A stretch of 64,000 nucleotides of DNA from Promicromonospora sukumoe (GTDB taxonomy: Bacteria; Actinomycetota; Actinomycetes; Actinomycetales; Cellulomonadaceae). The position numbers and the translations under genes are program-made. The DNA lies in the NCBI RefSeq assembly GCF_014137995.1, contig NZ_JACGWV010000003.1, forward strand, positions 496,001-560,000, written 5' to 3'. This document shows positions 43,677-52,150 of the stretch, one piece after another (position 1 is the first letter of the stretch; each line of letters opens with the position of its first letter). The notes under the pieces are model-generated. The model was not told the origin of the DNA. It saw only the letters and a program-made list of their open reading frames with translations, and searched no databases.

Positions 43677-44345
43677 GTGCCGGAGAAGAAACCCGAGCGG
43701 GACGCGGGTGTGCTCGTGATCGGCCTGGGCAGGTTCGGGTCGGCGATCGGCGCGACCCTGGACCGGCTGGGCCAGGACGTGCTCGCCGTCGAGCAGGACC
43801 CCACGCTGGTGGCCCAGTGGTCGGGGCGCCTGCCGCTGGTCGAGGCCGACGCGTCCAACCCGGACGCGCTGGAGCAGCTCGGCGCCAAGGACTTCGGCGT
43901 CGCGGTCGTGGGCGTCGGCTCCTCGCTGGAGGCGTCCGTGCTGATCACCGGCAACCTGGTGGACCTCGGCACGCCCCAGATCTGGGCCAAGGCGATCTCC
44001 GCCGAGCACGGCCGCATACTGACCCGCATCGGCGCCCACCACGTCGTCTTCCCCGAGGCCGACGCCGGTTCGCGCGTCGCCCACCTCGTGAGCGGCAAGC
44101 TGCTCGACTACATCGAGGTCGAGGACGGCTTCACCATCGTGAAGATGCGCCCGCCCCGGGAGGCGCAGGGCTTCACGCTCGCGCAGTCGAACATCCGCAA
44201 GCGGTACGGCATCACCGTGATCGGCGTGAAGTCGCCCGGCGTGGACTTCGTCTACGCGACGCCGGAGACCCGCGTCTCCGCCAACGACCTGCTCGTCTGC
44301 TCGGGCCACGCCGACCTGCTGGAGCGCTTCGCGGCCAGGCCGTGA
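43677..44345 (+). CDS. ktrA: Potassium uptake regulatory subunit, KtrA/TrkA family
   Basis: 222 aa. RCK_N Rossmann domain with GLGRFG (16-21) and the acidic end of the second strand (AVEQD), which bind ATP/ADP or NAD; then an RCK_C domain (about 140-220). In Firmicutes RCK_C domains bind c-di-AMP, the product of DisA, also encoded here; whether that holds in this organism is untested. GTG at 43677 chosen for GAGAGG 6 nt upstream; a GTG at 43659 lies in the palindrome. Confidence 0.93.
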   Translation: MPEKKPERDAGVLVIGLGRFGSAIGATLDRLGQDVLAVEQDPTLVAQWSGRLPLVEADASNPDALEQLGAKDFGVAVVGVGSSLEASVLITGNLVDLGTPQIWAKAISAEHGRILTRIGAHHVVFPEADAGSRVAHLVSGKLLDYIEVEDGFTIVKMRPPREAQGFTLAQSNIRKRYGITVIGVKSPGVDFVYATPETRVSANDLLVCSGHADLLERFAARP

Positions 44346-44425
44346 CCGGGTGCGCCGGGCCGGCCCGGCGGCCGTTCCGGCGCACCTCACACCCCCGTCG
44401 ATTACGGGCGGCGCGGGAGAACAGG

Positions 44426-44567
44426 TAGCCTAGGTAGCGGACTCCTTTTCGTGTTGGTCGGCCATCGTCACTATGGCGTCACTGTCCCGGACCAACCGTG
44501 GACCATTTCGCCGCGCGGCCCGTCGTCGGGCCGCCGCCGACCGACCGACCGAACATTGTGAGGACCT
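44426..44567 (+). promoter_or_regulatory. Structured leader of the bS22 gene
   Basis: TAGCCT at 44426-44431 may be the -10 box, leaving a leader of about 130 nt. It contains nested hairpins: GTTGGTC (44453) with GACCAAC (44490), and inside it GCCAT (44461) with ATGGC (44473). Confidence 0.4.
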
Positions 44568-44666
44568 ATGGGCTCCGTCATCAAGAAGCGCCGCAAGCGC
44601 ATGGCCAAGAAGAAGCACCGCAAGCTGCTTCGCAAGACGCGCCACCAGCGCCGCAACAAGAAGTGA
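44568..44666 (+). CDS. Ribosomal protein bS22 (AURKAIP1/COX24 domain), 32 aa
   Basis: 32-residue, very basic protein: starts [19 protein letters not shown] and is rich in Lys/Arg throughout. It matches the mycobacterial bS22 found in the small subunit of the M. smegmatis ribosome and the AURKAIP1/COX24 family of mitochondria. ATG with GAGGA about 4 nt upstream. Followed by a textbook terminator. Stand-alone gene with a long leader. Confidence 0.93.
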   Translation: MGSVIKKRRKRMAKKKHRKLLRKTRHQRRNKK

Positions 44667-44695
44667 CGCGCGCGCCGTCGGGCGCGTGACGAGCA

Positions 44696-44720
44696 GGCCC
44701 GGCCCCTCGGGGGCCGGGCC
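44696..44720 (+). terminator. Rho-independent terminator after bS22
   Basis: GGCCCGGCCCC-TCG-GGGGCCGGGCC, an 11-bp perfect stem followed by TTCTTC. The most classical terminator in the window. Confidence 0.85.
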
Positions 44721-44730
44721 TTCTTCGTCG

Positions 44731-44771
44731 GAGGGATATGCCTTGACAGGCATATTCCTCCGAGGGAATAT
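44731..44771 (+). promoter_or_regulatory. Promoter and ArsR operator before the arsR/SRPBCC pair
   Basis: GAGGGATATGCC (44731-44742) and GGCATATTCCTC (44749-44760) form a palindrome with one mismatch; its centre TTGACA is a perfect -35 box. A third half-site GAGGGAATAT at 44763 overlaps the expected -10 position. Well placed for self-repression by the ArsR protein. Confidence 0.65.
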
Positions 44772-44777
44772 GGGGTC

Positions 44778-45104
44778 ATGGCTGATGGCTTCACCGTGCT
44801 CGCCGACTCGTCGCGGCGCCAGATCCTCGACCTCCTGCTGGAGGGCGAGCAGGGCGTGAACGAGCTGGTCGGTGACCTCGGGATGGCGCAGCCCAACGTG
44901 TCCAAGCACCTGCGGGTGCTGCGGGAGGCGGGCCTGGTCGACGTCCGGATCGAGGGCGCACGACGTGTCTACCGCCTCACCAACGCACCCCTCGCCGACG
45001 TCGAGGCCTGGCTGGCACCCCACCGCGCGCGGTGGGGCAGCGCGCTCGACGCCCTCGAACGGCACCTCGACGCCACGGCACCCACCACGGAGGACGACTC
45101 ATGA
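44778..45104 (+). CDS. ArsR-family winged-helix regulator
   Basis: 108 aa. Winged helix with LADSSRRQILDLLLEGEQGVNELVGDLGMAQPNVSKHLRVLREAGLVDVR; no cysteine metal site, so probably not a metal sensor. ArsR proteins of this type are commonly paired with SRPBCC proteins, as here: its stop overlaps the start of the next gene (ATGA). Confidence 0.92.
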   Translation: MADGFTVLADSSRRQILDLLLEGEQGVNELVGDLGMAQPNVSKHLRVLREAGLVDVRIEGARRVYRLTNAPLADVEAWLAPHRARWGSALDALERHLDATAPTTEDDS

Positions 45105-45619
45105 GCGACAACCTGCCCGAGCACCCCGTCGACGCTTCCCTCGCCCCGGACGGGGACGCGTACGTGCTCACGATGGAGCGGGAGCTGGCCCATCCCGTCG
45201 AGGGGGTGTGGGCGGCCCTGACCCGGCCCGCCGACGTCGTGCACTGGGCGCCGTACCGGCCCGACCGCGAGCTGACCGCCGTAGGCCCGGTGGTGCTCGC
45301 GGACAACGGCGACGACACGGAGGAGCCCGAGCCCGCGCGGGTGGTCCGGGTCGAGCCGCCCCACCTGCTCGTGCTCGACTGGGGCGGCCAGGAGCTCACC
45401 TACCGCCTCGCGGCCACCGAGGCCGGGACCCTGCTGCACTTCACGCACCGCTTCGACGACCGCAACCCGGCCCCCTCCTACGGCGCGGGCTGGCACCTGT
45501 GCTGGTCGGCGCTGATGATGCTCCTGGACGGCGACACACCCCCGCGCCTGCACGGCGGCGACGCCGAGCGGCACGGCTGGGCCGGGTACCGCGAGCAGTA
45601 CGAGGCCCTGCTCGGCTAG
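45101..45619 (+). CDS. SRPBCC (AHSA1-like) family protein
   Basis: 172 aa. START/Bet v1-type helix-grip fold: begins with a VLTMERELAHPVEGVWAALTRPADVVHWAPYRP block and ends with GWAGYREQYEALLG. Binds an unknown hydrophobic ligand; members of this family are often controlled by the ArsR protein next to them. Converges with the HAD phosphatase gene, their ends overlapping by 4 nt. Confidence 0.88.
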   Translation: MSDNLPEHPVDASLAPDGDAYVLTMERELAHPVEGVWAALTRPADVVHWAPYRPDRELTAVGPVVLADNGDDTEEPEPARVVRVEPPHLLVLDWGGQELTYRLAATEAGTLLHFTHRFDDRNPAPSYGAGWHLCWSALMMLLDGDTPPRLHGGDAERHGWAGYREQYEALLG

Positions 45620-46410
45620 TGGCCCCGCAGGCGCCGTCGGGCCGCGCGGAGGACCAGGCCGAGCACCCAGGCCGCCCCCGCCCACGACGCCGTCCGCACC
45701 CCGCGACCGGCCGCGCGCTGCGACCGCCCGCGGAACTCGCGGATGGGCCAGCCGACCTCCTGCGCGTGCCGGCGCAGCCGCAGGTCCGGGTTGATGGGGC
45801 AGGGGTGCCCCACGGACCGCATCATCGGCAGGTCGTTGAGCGAGTCGCCGTAGGCGTAGCTCTCGTCCAGGTCGATGTCCTGGACCTCCGCGAGCGCCAC
45901 GATGGCGTCGGCCTTGGCCTGGCCGTGCATCAGGTCGCCCTTGAGCCGGCCGGTGTAGAAGCCGTCCTTGTGCTCGGCGACGGTGCCGAGCCCGCCCGTG
46001 GCGCCGAGGCGGCGGGCGATGAGCTGTGCGATCTCGACGGGCGTGGCGGTCACCAGCCACACCTGGTGGCCGGCGGCGATGTGCTCGTCGAGCAGGCGGC
46101 GGGTACCGGGGTAGATCCGCAGGGACAGGACGGCGTCCCACACCTCCTCGCCGAGGGTGGCGATCTCCGCGACGCTGCGGCCGGCGATGAGCGAGAGGGC
46201 TCGGTCGCGCACCTGGTCGATCTCCTCCCGGTTCTCGCCCCAGAGCAGGTAGCGCGCCTGGATCAGGGCGAACCGGAGGATGTCCCGCGTACCGAAGAAC
46301 TTGCGCTGGTACGCCGACTTGGCCAGGTGAAAGGCGCTCGCACCGCGGATGATCGTGTTGTCGACGTCGAAGAACGCCGCGGTGGCGGACGAGGGGTGCG
46401 TCGACGGCAT
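45616..46410 (-). CDS. HAD-superfamily (subfamily IB) hydrolase
   Basis: 264 aa. Motif I FFDVDNT (D15, D17), motif II TATPVE, motif IV GDSLND. The IB group includes phosphoserine phosphatases and lysophosphatidate-type phosphatases; actinobacterial homologues with a hydrophobic C-terminal helix (about 240-258 here) are common. ATG 46410 with TAGAGT 7 nt upstream (leaderless); GTG at 46419 is an alternative. Confidence 0.9.
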   Translation of the reverse strand: MPSTHPSSATAAFFDVDNTIIRGASAFHLAKSAYQRKFFGTRDILRFALIQARYLLWGENREEIDQVRDRALSLIAGRSVAEIATLGEEVWDAVLSLRIYPGTRRLLDEHIAAGHQVWLVTATPVEIAQLIARRLGATGGLGTVAEHKDGFYTGRLKGDLMHGQAKADAIVALAEVQDIDLDESYAYGDSLNDLPMMRSVGHPCPINPDLRLRRHAQEVGWPIREFRGRSQRAAGRGVRTASWAGAAWVLGLVLRAARRRLRGH

Positions 46411-46476
46411 GGAGGTCACTCTATCCGCGTGCCAGGGGACGCAAGTCCTCGTCGGGCACCGGGGCGGAACCGCTGG

Positions 46477-46482
46477 TAGAAC
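46477..46482 (+). promoter_or_regulatory. -10-like box for leaderless transcript (Pr6Pr gene)
   Basis: TAGAAC exactly 6 nt before the GTG at 46489; no Shine-Dalgarno at a usable distance. Confidence 0.45.
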
Positions 46483-46488
46483 CGGGGA

Positions 46489-47160
46489 GTGACGCAGAAC
46501 ATCCGGCTCTCCGAGGGCGCCACGCTCGCCCGGTTCCTGCACCTGCTGGTCGCCGTGCTGGCCCTCGGCGGCTTCGGTATCGAGCTGGTGGTGGCCATCA
46601 CGGGAGGCGCCGGTACCGCGCCCACCCACGCCGAGCGGATCGTCCGGCTCTTCAGCTACTTCACGATCCAGTCGAACCTGCTGATCGGTGGGGTGTCGCT
46701 GGCGCTGGCGCTGGACCCGCGCCGGGACGGGCCGGTGTTCCGGGTGCTGCGCCTGGACGCGCTGCTCTGCATCGCGGTGACCGGAATCGTCTACAACACG
46801 GTGCTGCGCGGGCTGGTGGAGCTGACGGGTGCGGGGATGGTGTCGAACGTGATGCTGCACGTCCTGGCGCCGGTGTTCGCCGTCGTCGCCTGGCTGCTCG
46901 TCGGCCCGCGGCCCCGGGTGACGGGGTCGACGGTGTGGTGGTCGGTCGTCTACCCGATAGCGTGGCTGGTCTACACGTTCGTCCGGGGCGCCGTGACGGG
47001 CTGGTACCCGTACCCGTTCCTGGACGTGACCGAGCTCGGCTACGCCGGCGCGGTGACCAACTCCGCGGTCGTCGCGGTCGTCTTCCTGCTCCTGGCCTGG
47101 GGCGTGCGGTGGGCGGACGGGCGGCTGCCGGACACCAAGCGTCCGGTGCCCCGCGCGTGA
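46489..47160 (+). CDS. Pr6Pr-family membrane protein
   Basis: 223 aa, six membrane segments with the family's LFSYFTIQSNLL and YPIAWLVYTFVRGAVTGWYPYPFLDV blocks. Function unknown; related to the FAR-17a/AIG1-type membrane fold. It ends 14 nt before the glutaredoxin-like gene, which nevertheless has its own -10 box. Confidence 0.85.
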   Translation: MTQNIRLSEGATLARFLHLLVAVLALGGFGIELVVAITGGAGTAPTHAERIVRLFSYFTIQSNLLIGGVSLALALDPRRDGPVFRVLRLDALLCIAVTGIVYNTVLRGLVELTGAGMVSNVMLHVLAPVFAVVAWLLVGPRPRVTGSTVWWSVVYPIAWLVYTFVRGAVTGWYPYPFLDVTELGYAGAVTNSAVVAVVFLLLAWGVRWADGRLPDTKRPVPRA

Positions 47161-47174
47161 CGTAACCTCGGGGC

Positions 47175-47423
47175 GTGACCACTGCCGCCGACACCCGGGT
47201 CGTTCTCTACACGCGCGACGCGTGCCACCTGTGCGAGGACGCACGTGCCGTGGTCGTGCAGGTGTGCGAGAGTTCGGGGGCTCGGTGGCAAGAGGTGGAC
47301 ATCGACAGTGCGCCCGCGCTGCGCGAGAAGTACGGGGAGTACGTCCCCGTGCTGGAGGTGGACGGGGTCCAGCAGGGTTTCTGGCGCGTGGACGGTGCGC
47401 GCCTGGCCCGCCTGCTGGCATGA
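47175..47423 (+). CDS. Glutaredoxin-like protein
   Basis: 82 aa, thioredoxin fold (DUF836/glutaredoxin 2 type). CHLC redox pair (C17, C20) near the N-terminus and the cis-Pro in YVPVLEVDG. Disulphide exchange in the cytosol. GTG with TAACCT exactly 6 nt upstream. In many actinobacteria such a gene sits next to rex, as here. Confidence 0.9.
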   Translation: MTTAADTRVVLYTRDACHLCEDARAVVVQVCESSGARWQEVDIDSAPALREKYGEYVPVLEVDGVQQGFWRVDGARLARLLA

Positions 47424-47483
47424 TCGTCCAGGCAGTGTGTGCGTACGCCCGCGACACAGTGGTCGCGGGGAGGGGAGCAGCAC

Positions 47484-48131
47484 GTGGTCGAGCTCAGTGA
47501 CGGGACAGTCCCGGCAGCAACCGTAGGGAGGCTGCCGTACTACCTGCGCGCCCTGCGCGACCTGGCGGCCGAGGGCGTGGACCTCACGTCATCGACGGAG
47601 CTCGCCGAGCGGTCGGGCGTGAGCTCGGCGCAGCTGCGCAAGGATCTCTCGTACCTGGGTTCGTTCGGCACGCGCGGCGTCGGGTACGACGTCGAGTCGC
47701 TCGCCTCGTACATCACGGTCGCCCTGGGCCTCGAGACGGAGCACCGGCTGGCGATCGTCGGCATCGGCAACCTCGGGCACGCGCTCGCGAACTACTCGGG
47801 GTACGCGACGCGCGGCTTCCAGGTCGTCGCGCTGCTGGACGCCTCGCCCGACGTCGTCGGCACGCGGGTGGCCGGCGTGATGGTGGAGCACGTGCGCGAG
47901 GTGGCCGAGGTCATCGAGCGCGAGCGGGTCTCCATGGTCGTGCTCGCCCTGCCGGGCCACGGCGCCCAGGACGTGGCCGACGCCGTGGTGGGCTCGGGCG
48001 TCCGCGAGATCCTGAACTTCGCGCCGATCGCGCTCCAGGTGCCGGACGACGTGGTGGTGCGCTCGGTCGACGTCGGCGGCGAGCTGCAGATCCTGGCCTT
48101 CCACGCGGCGACACGCGCTGCGGCCCTCTGA
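47484..48131 (+). CDS. rex: Redox-sensing transcriptional repressor Rex
   Basis: Senses NADH/NAD+ and represses fermentative and respiratory genes. 215 aa: winged-helix domain (about 1-80, with LRKDLSYLGSFGTRGVGYDV) and Rossmann domain with GIGNLG (93-98). GTG at 47484 preceded by GGGAGGGGAG. The hemA-type genes that follow rex in Streptomyces are absent here. Confidence 0.96.
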   Translation: MVELSDGTVPAATVGRLPYYLRALRDLAAEGVDLTSSTELAERSGVSSAQLRKDLSYLGSFGTRGVGYDVESLASYITVALGLETEHRLAIVGIGNLGHALANYSGYATRGFQVVALLDASPDVVGTRVAGVMVEHVREVAEVIERERVSMVVLALPGHGAQDVADAVVGSGVREILNFAPIALQVPDDVVVRSVDVGGELQILAFHAATRAAAL

Positions 48132-48157
48132 CCCGGACCCGGCTGGGGGAGGTCGGC

Positions 48158-49132
48158 TTGGCCACCGAATGGCACCCGACGATCGTGCGAAGAACGCTGT
48201 CCGGCGCCTCCGCGTCCAGCCTCTCCGCCGTGGGGGGCTGGTTCCTGGGCATCGGCATGGGGTGCCTCGTGGTGGGTCTGGTGCTGTTGTGGGTTGCCGA
48301 CGAGCCGGTCCTTGCCGCCGTCGTCGCCCTGCCCGGAGCGCTCGGGGTGCTGGCAGGACGCGTTCTGGACACGATGTCCGGGACACGGGCGGCCAGGGAG
48401 CACGCGGCCGGGTACGCCACGCTCCTCCCGGGAACGGGCCCGGCCGACGTCGAGCACGTGGACCATCGGACGGGCCGGCTGGTCAGCTTCGCGGGCGAGG
48501 ACCTGACCCGCGCGGACCGGCGGGCACGCGTCGCTGCGATCCGTGCCGACGCCCGCCTCGGAGCGGGTCAGCCGGACCCTGTCCTGGCCGCGAGCGGCGG
48601 CGGCTCGCCGGACCACACGGACGAGGAGCTCTTCGCGGGGAGGTCCCGTACCTTCGTCACGCTGCCGTGGGGGCTCCGCAACGGCGTCACGTGGGGCGCG
48701 GCCGTCGTCGGCCTGGCACCCCTCGGGTTCATCGTCTTCGGCATGCTCCATGGCGACCCGGCGACGCGATCCGCTGCCCGGGTGATCCTGACCGTCGTGG
48801 TGGCGTCGGGCGTGGTCGCCGGCGTCGGGCTCGTCATCGCCCTGCGGCGAGCGGACCGGTTCGCGCCGGACCCCGGGCCCGGCGGGAGCTCCTGGAGCCG
48901 GGGGGTGGTGCTCGGCCTGTGGTGCGGGGCCTTGGCCGTCGCGGTGATCGTCGCCGTCCTGCTCGTCCTCGCGACCGTCGACGTCGGGGGCGTCGCGAGG
49001 TTCGTCTCGGCGGCCGGCCTGGACCTCGCGGCGATGTTGTCCGCCGTCTGGGCCGTTCCGTGGTTCGTGGCCTGGATCGTGCTGGTGCTCCGTGTGCCTC
49101 CTGCTCCTGAAGACAGTTCAGCAGGCCCCTGA
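48158..49132 (+). CDS. Multi-pass membrane protein, unknown function
   Basis: Not recognised. 324 aa: two membrane segments at about 25-65, a soluble loop of about 100 residues with many Arg/Asp, then four more segments (about 176-300). TTG start with GGGGGAGGT 6 nt upstream; no better start nearby. Its last nine codons lie inside the left arm of a 26-bp perfect inverted repeat. Confidence 0.7.
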   Translation: MATEWHPTIVRRTLSGASASSLSAVGGWFLGIGMGCLVVGLVLLWVADEPVLAAVVALPGALGVLAGRVLDTMSGTRAAREHAAGYATLLPGTGPADVEHVDHRTGRLVSFAGEDLTRADRRARVAAIRADARLGAGQPDPVLAASGGGSPDHTDEELFAGRSRTFVTLPWGLRNGVTWGAAVVGLAPLGFIVFGMLHGDPATRSAARVILTVVVASGVVAGVGLVIALRRADRFAPDPGPGGSSWSRGVVLGLWCGALAVAVIVAVLLVLATVDVGGVARFVSAAGLDLAAMLSAVWAVPWFVAWIVLVLRVPPAPEDSSAGP

Positions 49133-49188
49133 CGGCCGTCATCCGGGTGGATGTGGTCGGTAGGGGCCTGCTGAACTGTCTTCAGGAG
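49104..49188. terminator. 26-bp perfect inverted repeat, two-way terminator
   Basis: CTCCTGAAGACAGTTCAGCA.. (49104-49129) pairs perfectly with 49163-49188 over 26 bp around a 33-nt loop. It lies between the convergent membrane-protein gene and yceI, and overlaps the 3' end of the former. Confidence 0.8.
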
Positions 49189-49222
49189 CGCCGCCTGTGC
49201 GGCGACGAGGGTGGGGCGGAGC

Positions 49223-49774
49223 TCAGCCCTTGGCGATCGCGCTGACGTCCAGCGTGATCTTGACCTTGTCGCCCACCAGGAAGCCACCGGTCTCCAGCGT
49301 GGCGTTCCACGTGAGGCCGAAGTCCTTGCGGTTGACCTCGAGGTTGGCCTCGAAGCCGGCGCGGTTGTTGCCGAACGGGTCCTTGGCGGTGCCGGTGAAC
49401 TCGGTCTCGAGCTCGACGCCCTTGGTGATCCCGTTGATGGTCAGGTCGCCCAGGATGACGTAGTCGTCACCGTCGGCCTTGATGCTCGTCGAGGAGAAGG
49501 TCCAGGTCGGCTTCTCGTCGGCGTGCCAGAAGTCGGCGCTCTTCAGGTGGCCGTCACGACCGGCGTCGCCGGTGCTCACGGAGGCCGCGTCCAGCTCGGC
49601 GGTGACGCTCGACGACTCCAGGTCCTCGCCCACCGTGATGGTGCCCGAGGTGACGGTGATGCTGCCGCGCACCTTCGCGATCCCGGCGTGGCGGACGGAG
49701 AAGGAGGCAGCGGTGTGCGAGGGGTCGATGTCGTAGGCGCCGGCGGTGAGACCTGCGGGAAGCGGGGTGGCCAT
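49223..49774 (-). CDS. YceI-family protein
   Basis: 183 aa, lipocalin-like barrel that binds isoprenoid or other long lipids (family knowledge): YDIDPSHTAASFSVRHAGIAKVRG and KSADFWHADEKPTWTF blocks. No signal peptide, so cytoplasmic, unlike many YceI proteins. Divergent from a marR gene with a palindromic operator 39-56 nt upstream of its start. Confidence 0.93.
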   Translation of the reverse strand: MATPLPAGLTAGAYDIDPSHTAASFSVRHAGIAKVRGSITVTSGTITVGEDLESSSVTAELDAASVSTGDAGRDGHLKSADFWHADEKPTWTFSSTSIKADGDDYVILGDLTINGITKGVELETEFTGTAKDPFGNNRAGFEANLEVNRKDFGLTWNATLETGGFLVGDKVKITLDVSAIAKG

Positions 49775-49812
49775 GAGGGTGGACTCCTTGTGGGTGCGGC
49801 GGTTGAGGTAGA

Positions 49813-49830
49813 TAGTTGAGGGATCAACTA
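49813..49830. promoter_or_regulatory. MarR-type operator between yceI and marR
   Basis: TAGTTGA-GGGA-TCAACTA, a perfect 7+7 palindrome of the TTGA-N4-TCAA type favoured by many MarR proteins, in the 5' region of yceI. Confidence 0.7.
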
Positions 49831-49974
49831 GATCTGATGCGTTCCAACATAACGGGTCCCGTAACGTATTCCTAGAGGGCGCCCGGAGCGTCGCAGATCA
49901 CATCGGGGTCGGGGAGCGACAACGGCACCGGGGTGCCGGACCGCCCTCACGGCAGCTCGGCGAGGACGAAGGCG

Positions 49975-50496
49975 GTGGGCGAAGTGGCAGCGGAGACGAT
50001 CCAGGGAACCGACGTCTGGCTGACCGAGGAGCAACAGGGCTCCTGGCGGCACTATCTCGAGGGGACCGCTCGGTTCGTGGAGGCGCTGGGCGCCGTGCAC
50101 GACCGGACCCTCGACCTGTCGCTCGGTGAGTACAGCCTGCTGGTGCAGCTCTCGGAGGCGCCCGAGCGCACGATGCGGATGTCGACGCTGGCGGACGGCC
50201 TGGTGCTGTCGCGCAGCCGGCTGACGCACACCGTCGCGCGGATGGAGGCGCGCGGGCTCGTGGAGCGGCGCGCGGCCGAGGGCGACCGTCGCGGGGTGAA
50301 CTGCACCATGACCGACGCGGGCTACGCGGCGCTCGAGGTCTCGGCGCCGGGGCACGTCGCAGCCGTGCGCCGCATCCTGGTGGACGCGCTCGAACCCGAG
50401 GAGTTCGAGGTCCTCGGCCGCATCATGGCCAAGGTCGCGGCGTCCTCGAAGGTGTCGGGCGGCACCGAGGAAGGCCTCACGGCCCTCTGCGACTGA
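49975..50496 (+). CDS. MarR-family transcriptional regulator
   Basis: 173 aa. Winged helix with GEYSLLVQLSEAPERTMRMSTLADGLVLSRSRLTHTVARMEARGLVERRAAEGDRRGVNCTMT. Probable regulator of yceI and itself through the palindrome at 49813. GTG at 49975 chosen for AGGA 8 nt upstream; GTG at 49933 in frame would add 14 residues. Confidence 0.9.
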   Translation: MGEVAAETIQGTDVWLTEEQQGSWRHYLEGTARFVEALGAVHDRTLDLSLGEYSLLVQLSEAPERTMRMSTLADGLVLSRSRLTHTVARMEARGLVERRAAEGDRRGVNCTMTDAGYAALEVSAPGHVAAVRRILVDALEPEEFEVLGRIMAKVAASSKVSGGTEEGLTALCD

Positions 50497-50535
50497 GCGC
50501 GCGCCGCGCGCGGAGCGCCCGCGGCGCGCGCGGCG

Positions 50536-50581
50536 CGTGTCAGACGCACAGGTCCCTCGGGTGACCTGTGCGTCTGACACG
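50536..50581. repeat. Palindromic repeat family A, copy 5
   Basis: CGTGTCAGACGCACAGGTC and complement, between the convergent marR and aquaporin genes. Preceded by a run of GCGCGC. Confidence 0.88.
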
Positions 50582-50605
50582 TGGGTGGTGGGGATAGCTG
50601 TCGCC

Positions 50606-51355
50606 CTACTCGGTCAGCACGCGGCTGAACATCGGGCGGTACGCGAGCCCGGCGAGCACCGCGCCCAGGACCGGGAACACGAGGAAGACCCAGAGCTGCC
50701 CCCACGCCCAGCCGCCGGCGTAGATCGCCGTCGCGATCGAGCGGGCGGGGTTCACGGACGTGTTGGTGACCGGGATCGAGACCAGATGGATCAGCGTGAG
50801 GGTCAGGCCGATCGCCAGCGGCGCGAACCCGGGGGCGGCGATCCGCGCCGTCGTGCCGAGGATGACGAACAGGAAGACTCCGGTCAGCACGGTCTCGGTG
50901 AGCATCGCCGAGCCCAGGCCGAACCCGTCCGGTGAGTGTTCGCCGAATCCGTTGGCCGCGAAGCCGGACTCCTGGGCCGCCGCGAAGTAGCCGCTCGGCC
51001 CGCCGAGCGCGATCAGCGCCAGCACGCTGGACCCGAGCACACCGCCGACGACCTGCGCCACGACGTAGCCGCCGACGTCGCTCCACGAGAACCGGCCCGC
51101 CGCCGCGAGGCCGAGGGTCACGGCGGGGTTGAAGTGCCCGCCGGAGATCGGGCCCAGCGCGAACGCGCCGACCACGACCGTGAGGCCGAAGGCCAGTGCG
51201 ACCCCGAGGAACCCCACACCCACGGTGTTGGTCTCGGCGTCGGGGAAGTTGGCCGCGAACACCGCGGTGCCGCAGCCGCCCAGCACGAGCACGAACGTGC
51301 CGAGCGCCTCCGCGGCCAGACGGGCATACATGGCCGGCGATGCAGTCTCACTCAT
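50606..51355 (-). CDS. aqpZ: Aquaporin Z-type water channel
   Basis: 249 aa, six membrane helices, two NPA motifs: GGHFNPAVT (76-78) and SVNPARS (202-204). The residues in the second half ([21 protein letters not shown] context) fit a water-selective aquaporin rather than GlpF. ATG with GGGGG upstream. Monocistronic. Confidence 0.94.
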   Translation of the reverse strand: MSETASPAMYARLAAEALGTFVLVLGGCGTAVFAANFPDAETNTVGVGFLGVALAFGLTVVVGAFALGPISGGHFNPAVTLGLAAAGRFSWSDVGGYVVAQVVGGVLGSSVLALIALGGPSGYFAAAQESGFAANGFGEHSPDGFGLGSAMLTETVLTGVFLFVILGTTARIAAPGFAPLAIGLTLTLIHLVSIPVTNTSVNPARSIATAIYAGGWAWGQLWVFLVFPVLGAVLAGLAYRPMFSRVLTE

Positions 51356-51502
51356 CTGAAGCCCCCTTACTGATGCGAGAAGGTCTCGTGAAGAAACCTT
51401 TCCGCTGAATGTAGATCCGCGAAACCGGATCGGCGCGAGATGACGTAATGCACACTGGCTGGAGGTCACGGGCACCCAGGGTCGGATGGGAGACTGTGGG
51501 TC

Positions 51503-52150
51503 ATGGTTTCCACGACGGTTCACCTGCTGCGTCACGGCGAGGTGTACAACCCCGACGGCCTGTTGTACGGGCGCCTGCCCGGATACGGGCTGTCCGACCG
51601 TGGCCAGGCGATGGCCAAGATCGTCGCCGACCACCTCACGAGCACCGGCCGGGACGTGACCCGCGTGGTCGCCTCCCCGCTGCAGCGCGCACAGGAGACG
51701 GCGGCCCCCGTGGCCCAGGGCTTCGGCCTGGAGCTCACCACCGACGACCGCATCATCGAGGCCGCCAACCGGTTCGAGGGCCTCGTGGTCGCGGGTTCGG
51801 GCAGCGGTTCGCTGAAGAGCCCGCGCAACTGGCCCCACATGTGGAACCCGTTTCGCCCGTCGTGGGGCGAGCCCTACACGGAGCAGGTCGAGCGCATGCG
51901 CCTGGCCGTCGAGGATGCGCGCCGCGCCGCCGAGGGCCACGAGATCGTGCTGGTCAGCCACCAGCTCCCGATCTGGCTCACGCGCCGCGCCCTGGAGGGC
52001 GGGACGCTCTGGCACGACCCGCGCAACCGGCAGTGCAACCTCGCGTCCCTGACGTCCCTGCACTTCGAGGACGACCGCTTCGTCGGTCTGCACTACACGG
52101 AGCCCGCCGCGGAGCTCTACGACGGCGCGAGCAAGGTCGCCGGCGCGTGA
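51503..52150 (+). CDS. Histidine phosphatase family protein (phosphoglycerate-mutase-like)
   Basis: 215 aa. RHGEV motif with catalytic H11, [10 protein letters not shown] and the second histidine in LVSHQLP. Substrate unknown. In many actinobacteria this gene starts the cytochrome c system II operon, as here; its stop overlaps the tlpA start (TGATG). It may be needed for nothing more than co-transcription. Confidence 0.9.
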   Translation: MVSTTVHLLRHGEVYNPDGLLYGRLPGYGLSDRGQAMAKIVADHLTSTGRDVTRVVASPLQRAQETAAPVAQGFGLELTTDDRIIEAANRFEGLVVAGSGSGSLKSPRNWPHMWNPFRPSWGEPYTEQVERMRLAVEDARRAAEGHEIVLVSHQLPIWLTRRALEGGTLWHDPRNRQCNLASLTSLHFEDDRFVGLHYTEPAAELYDGASKVAGA

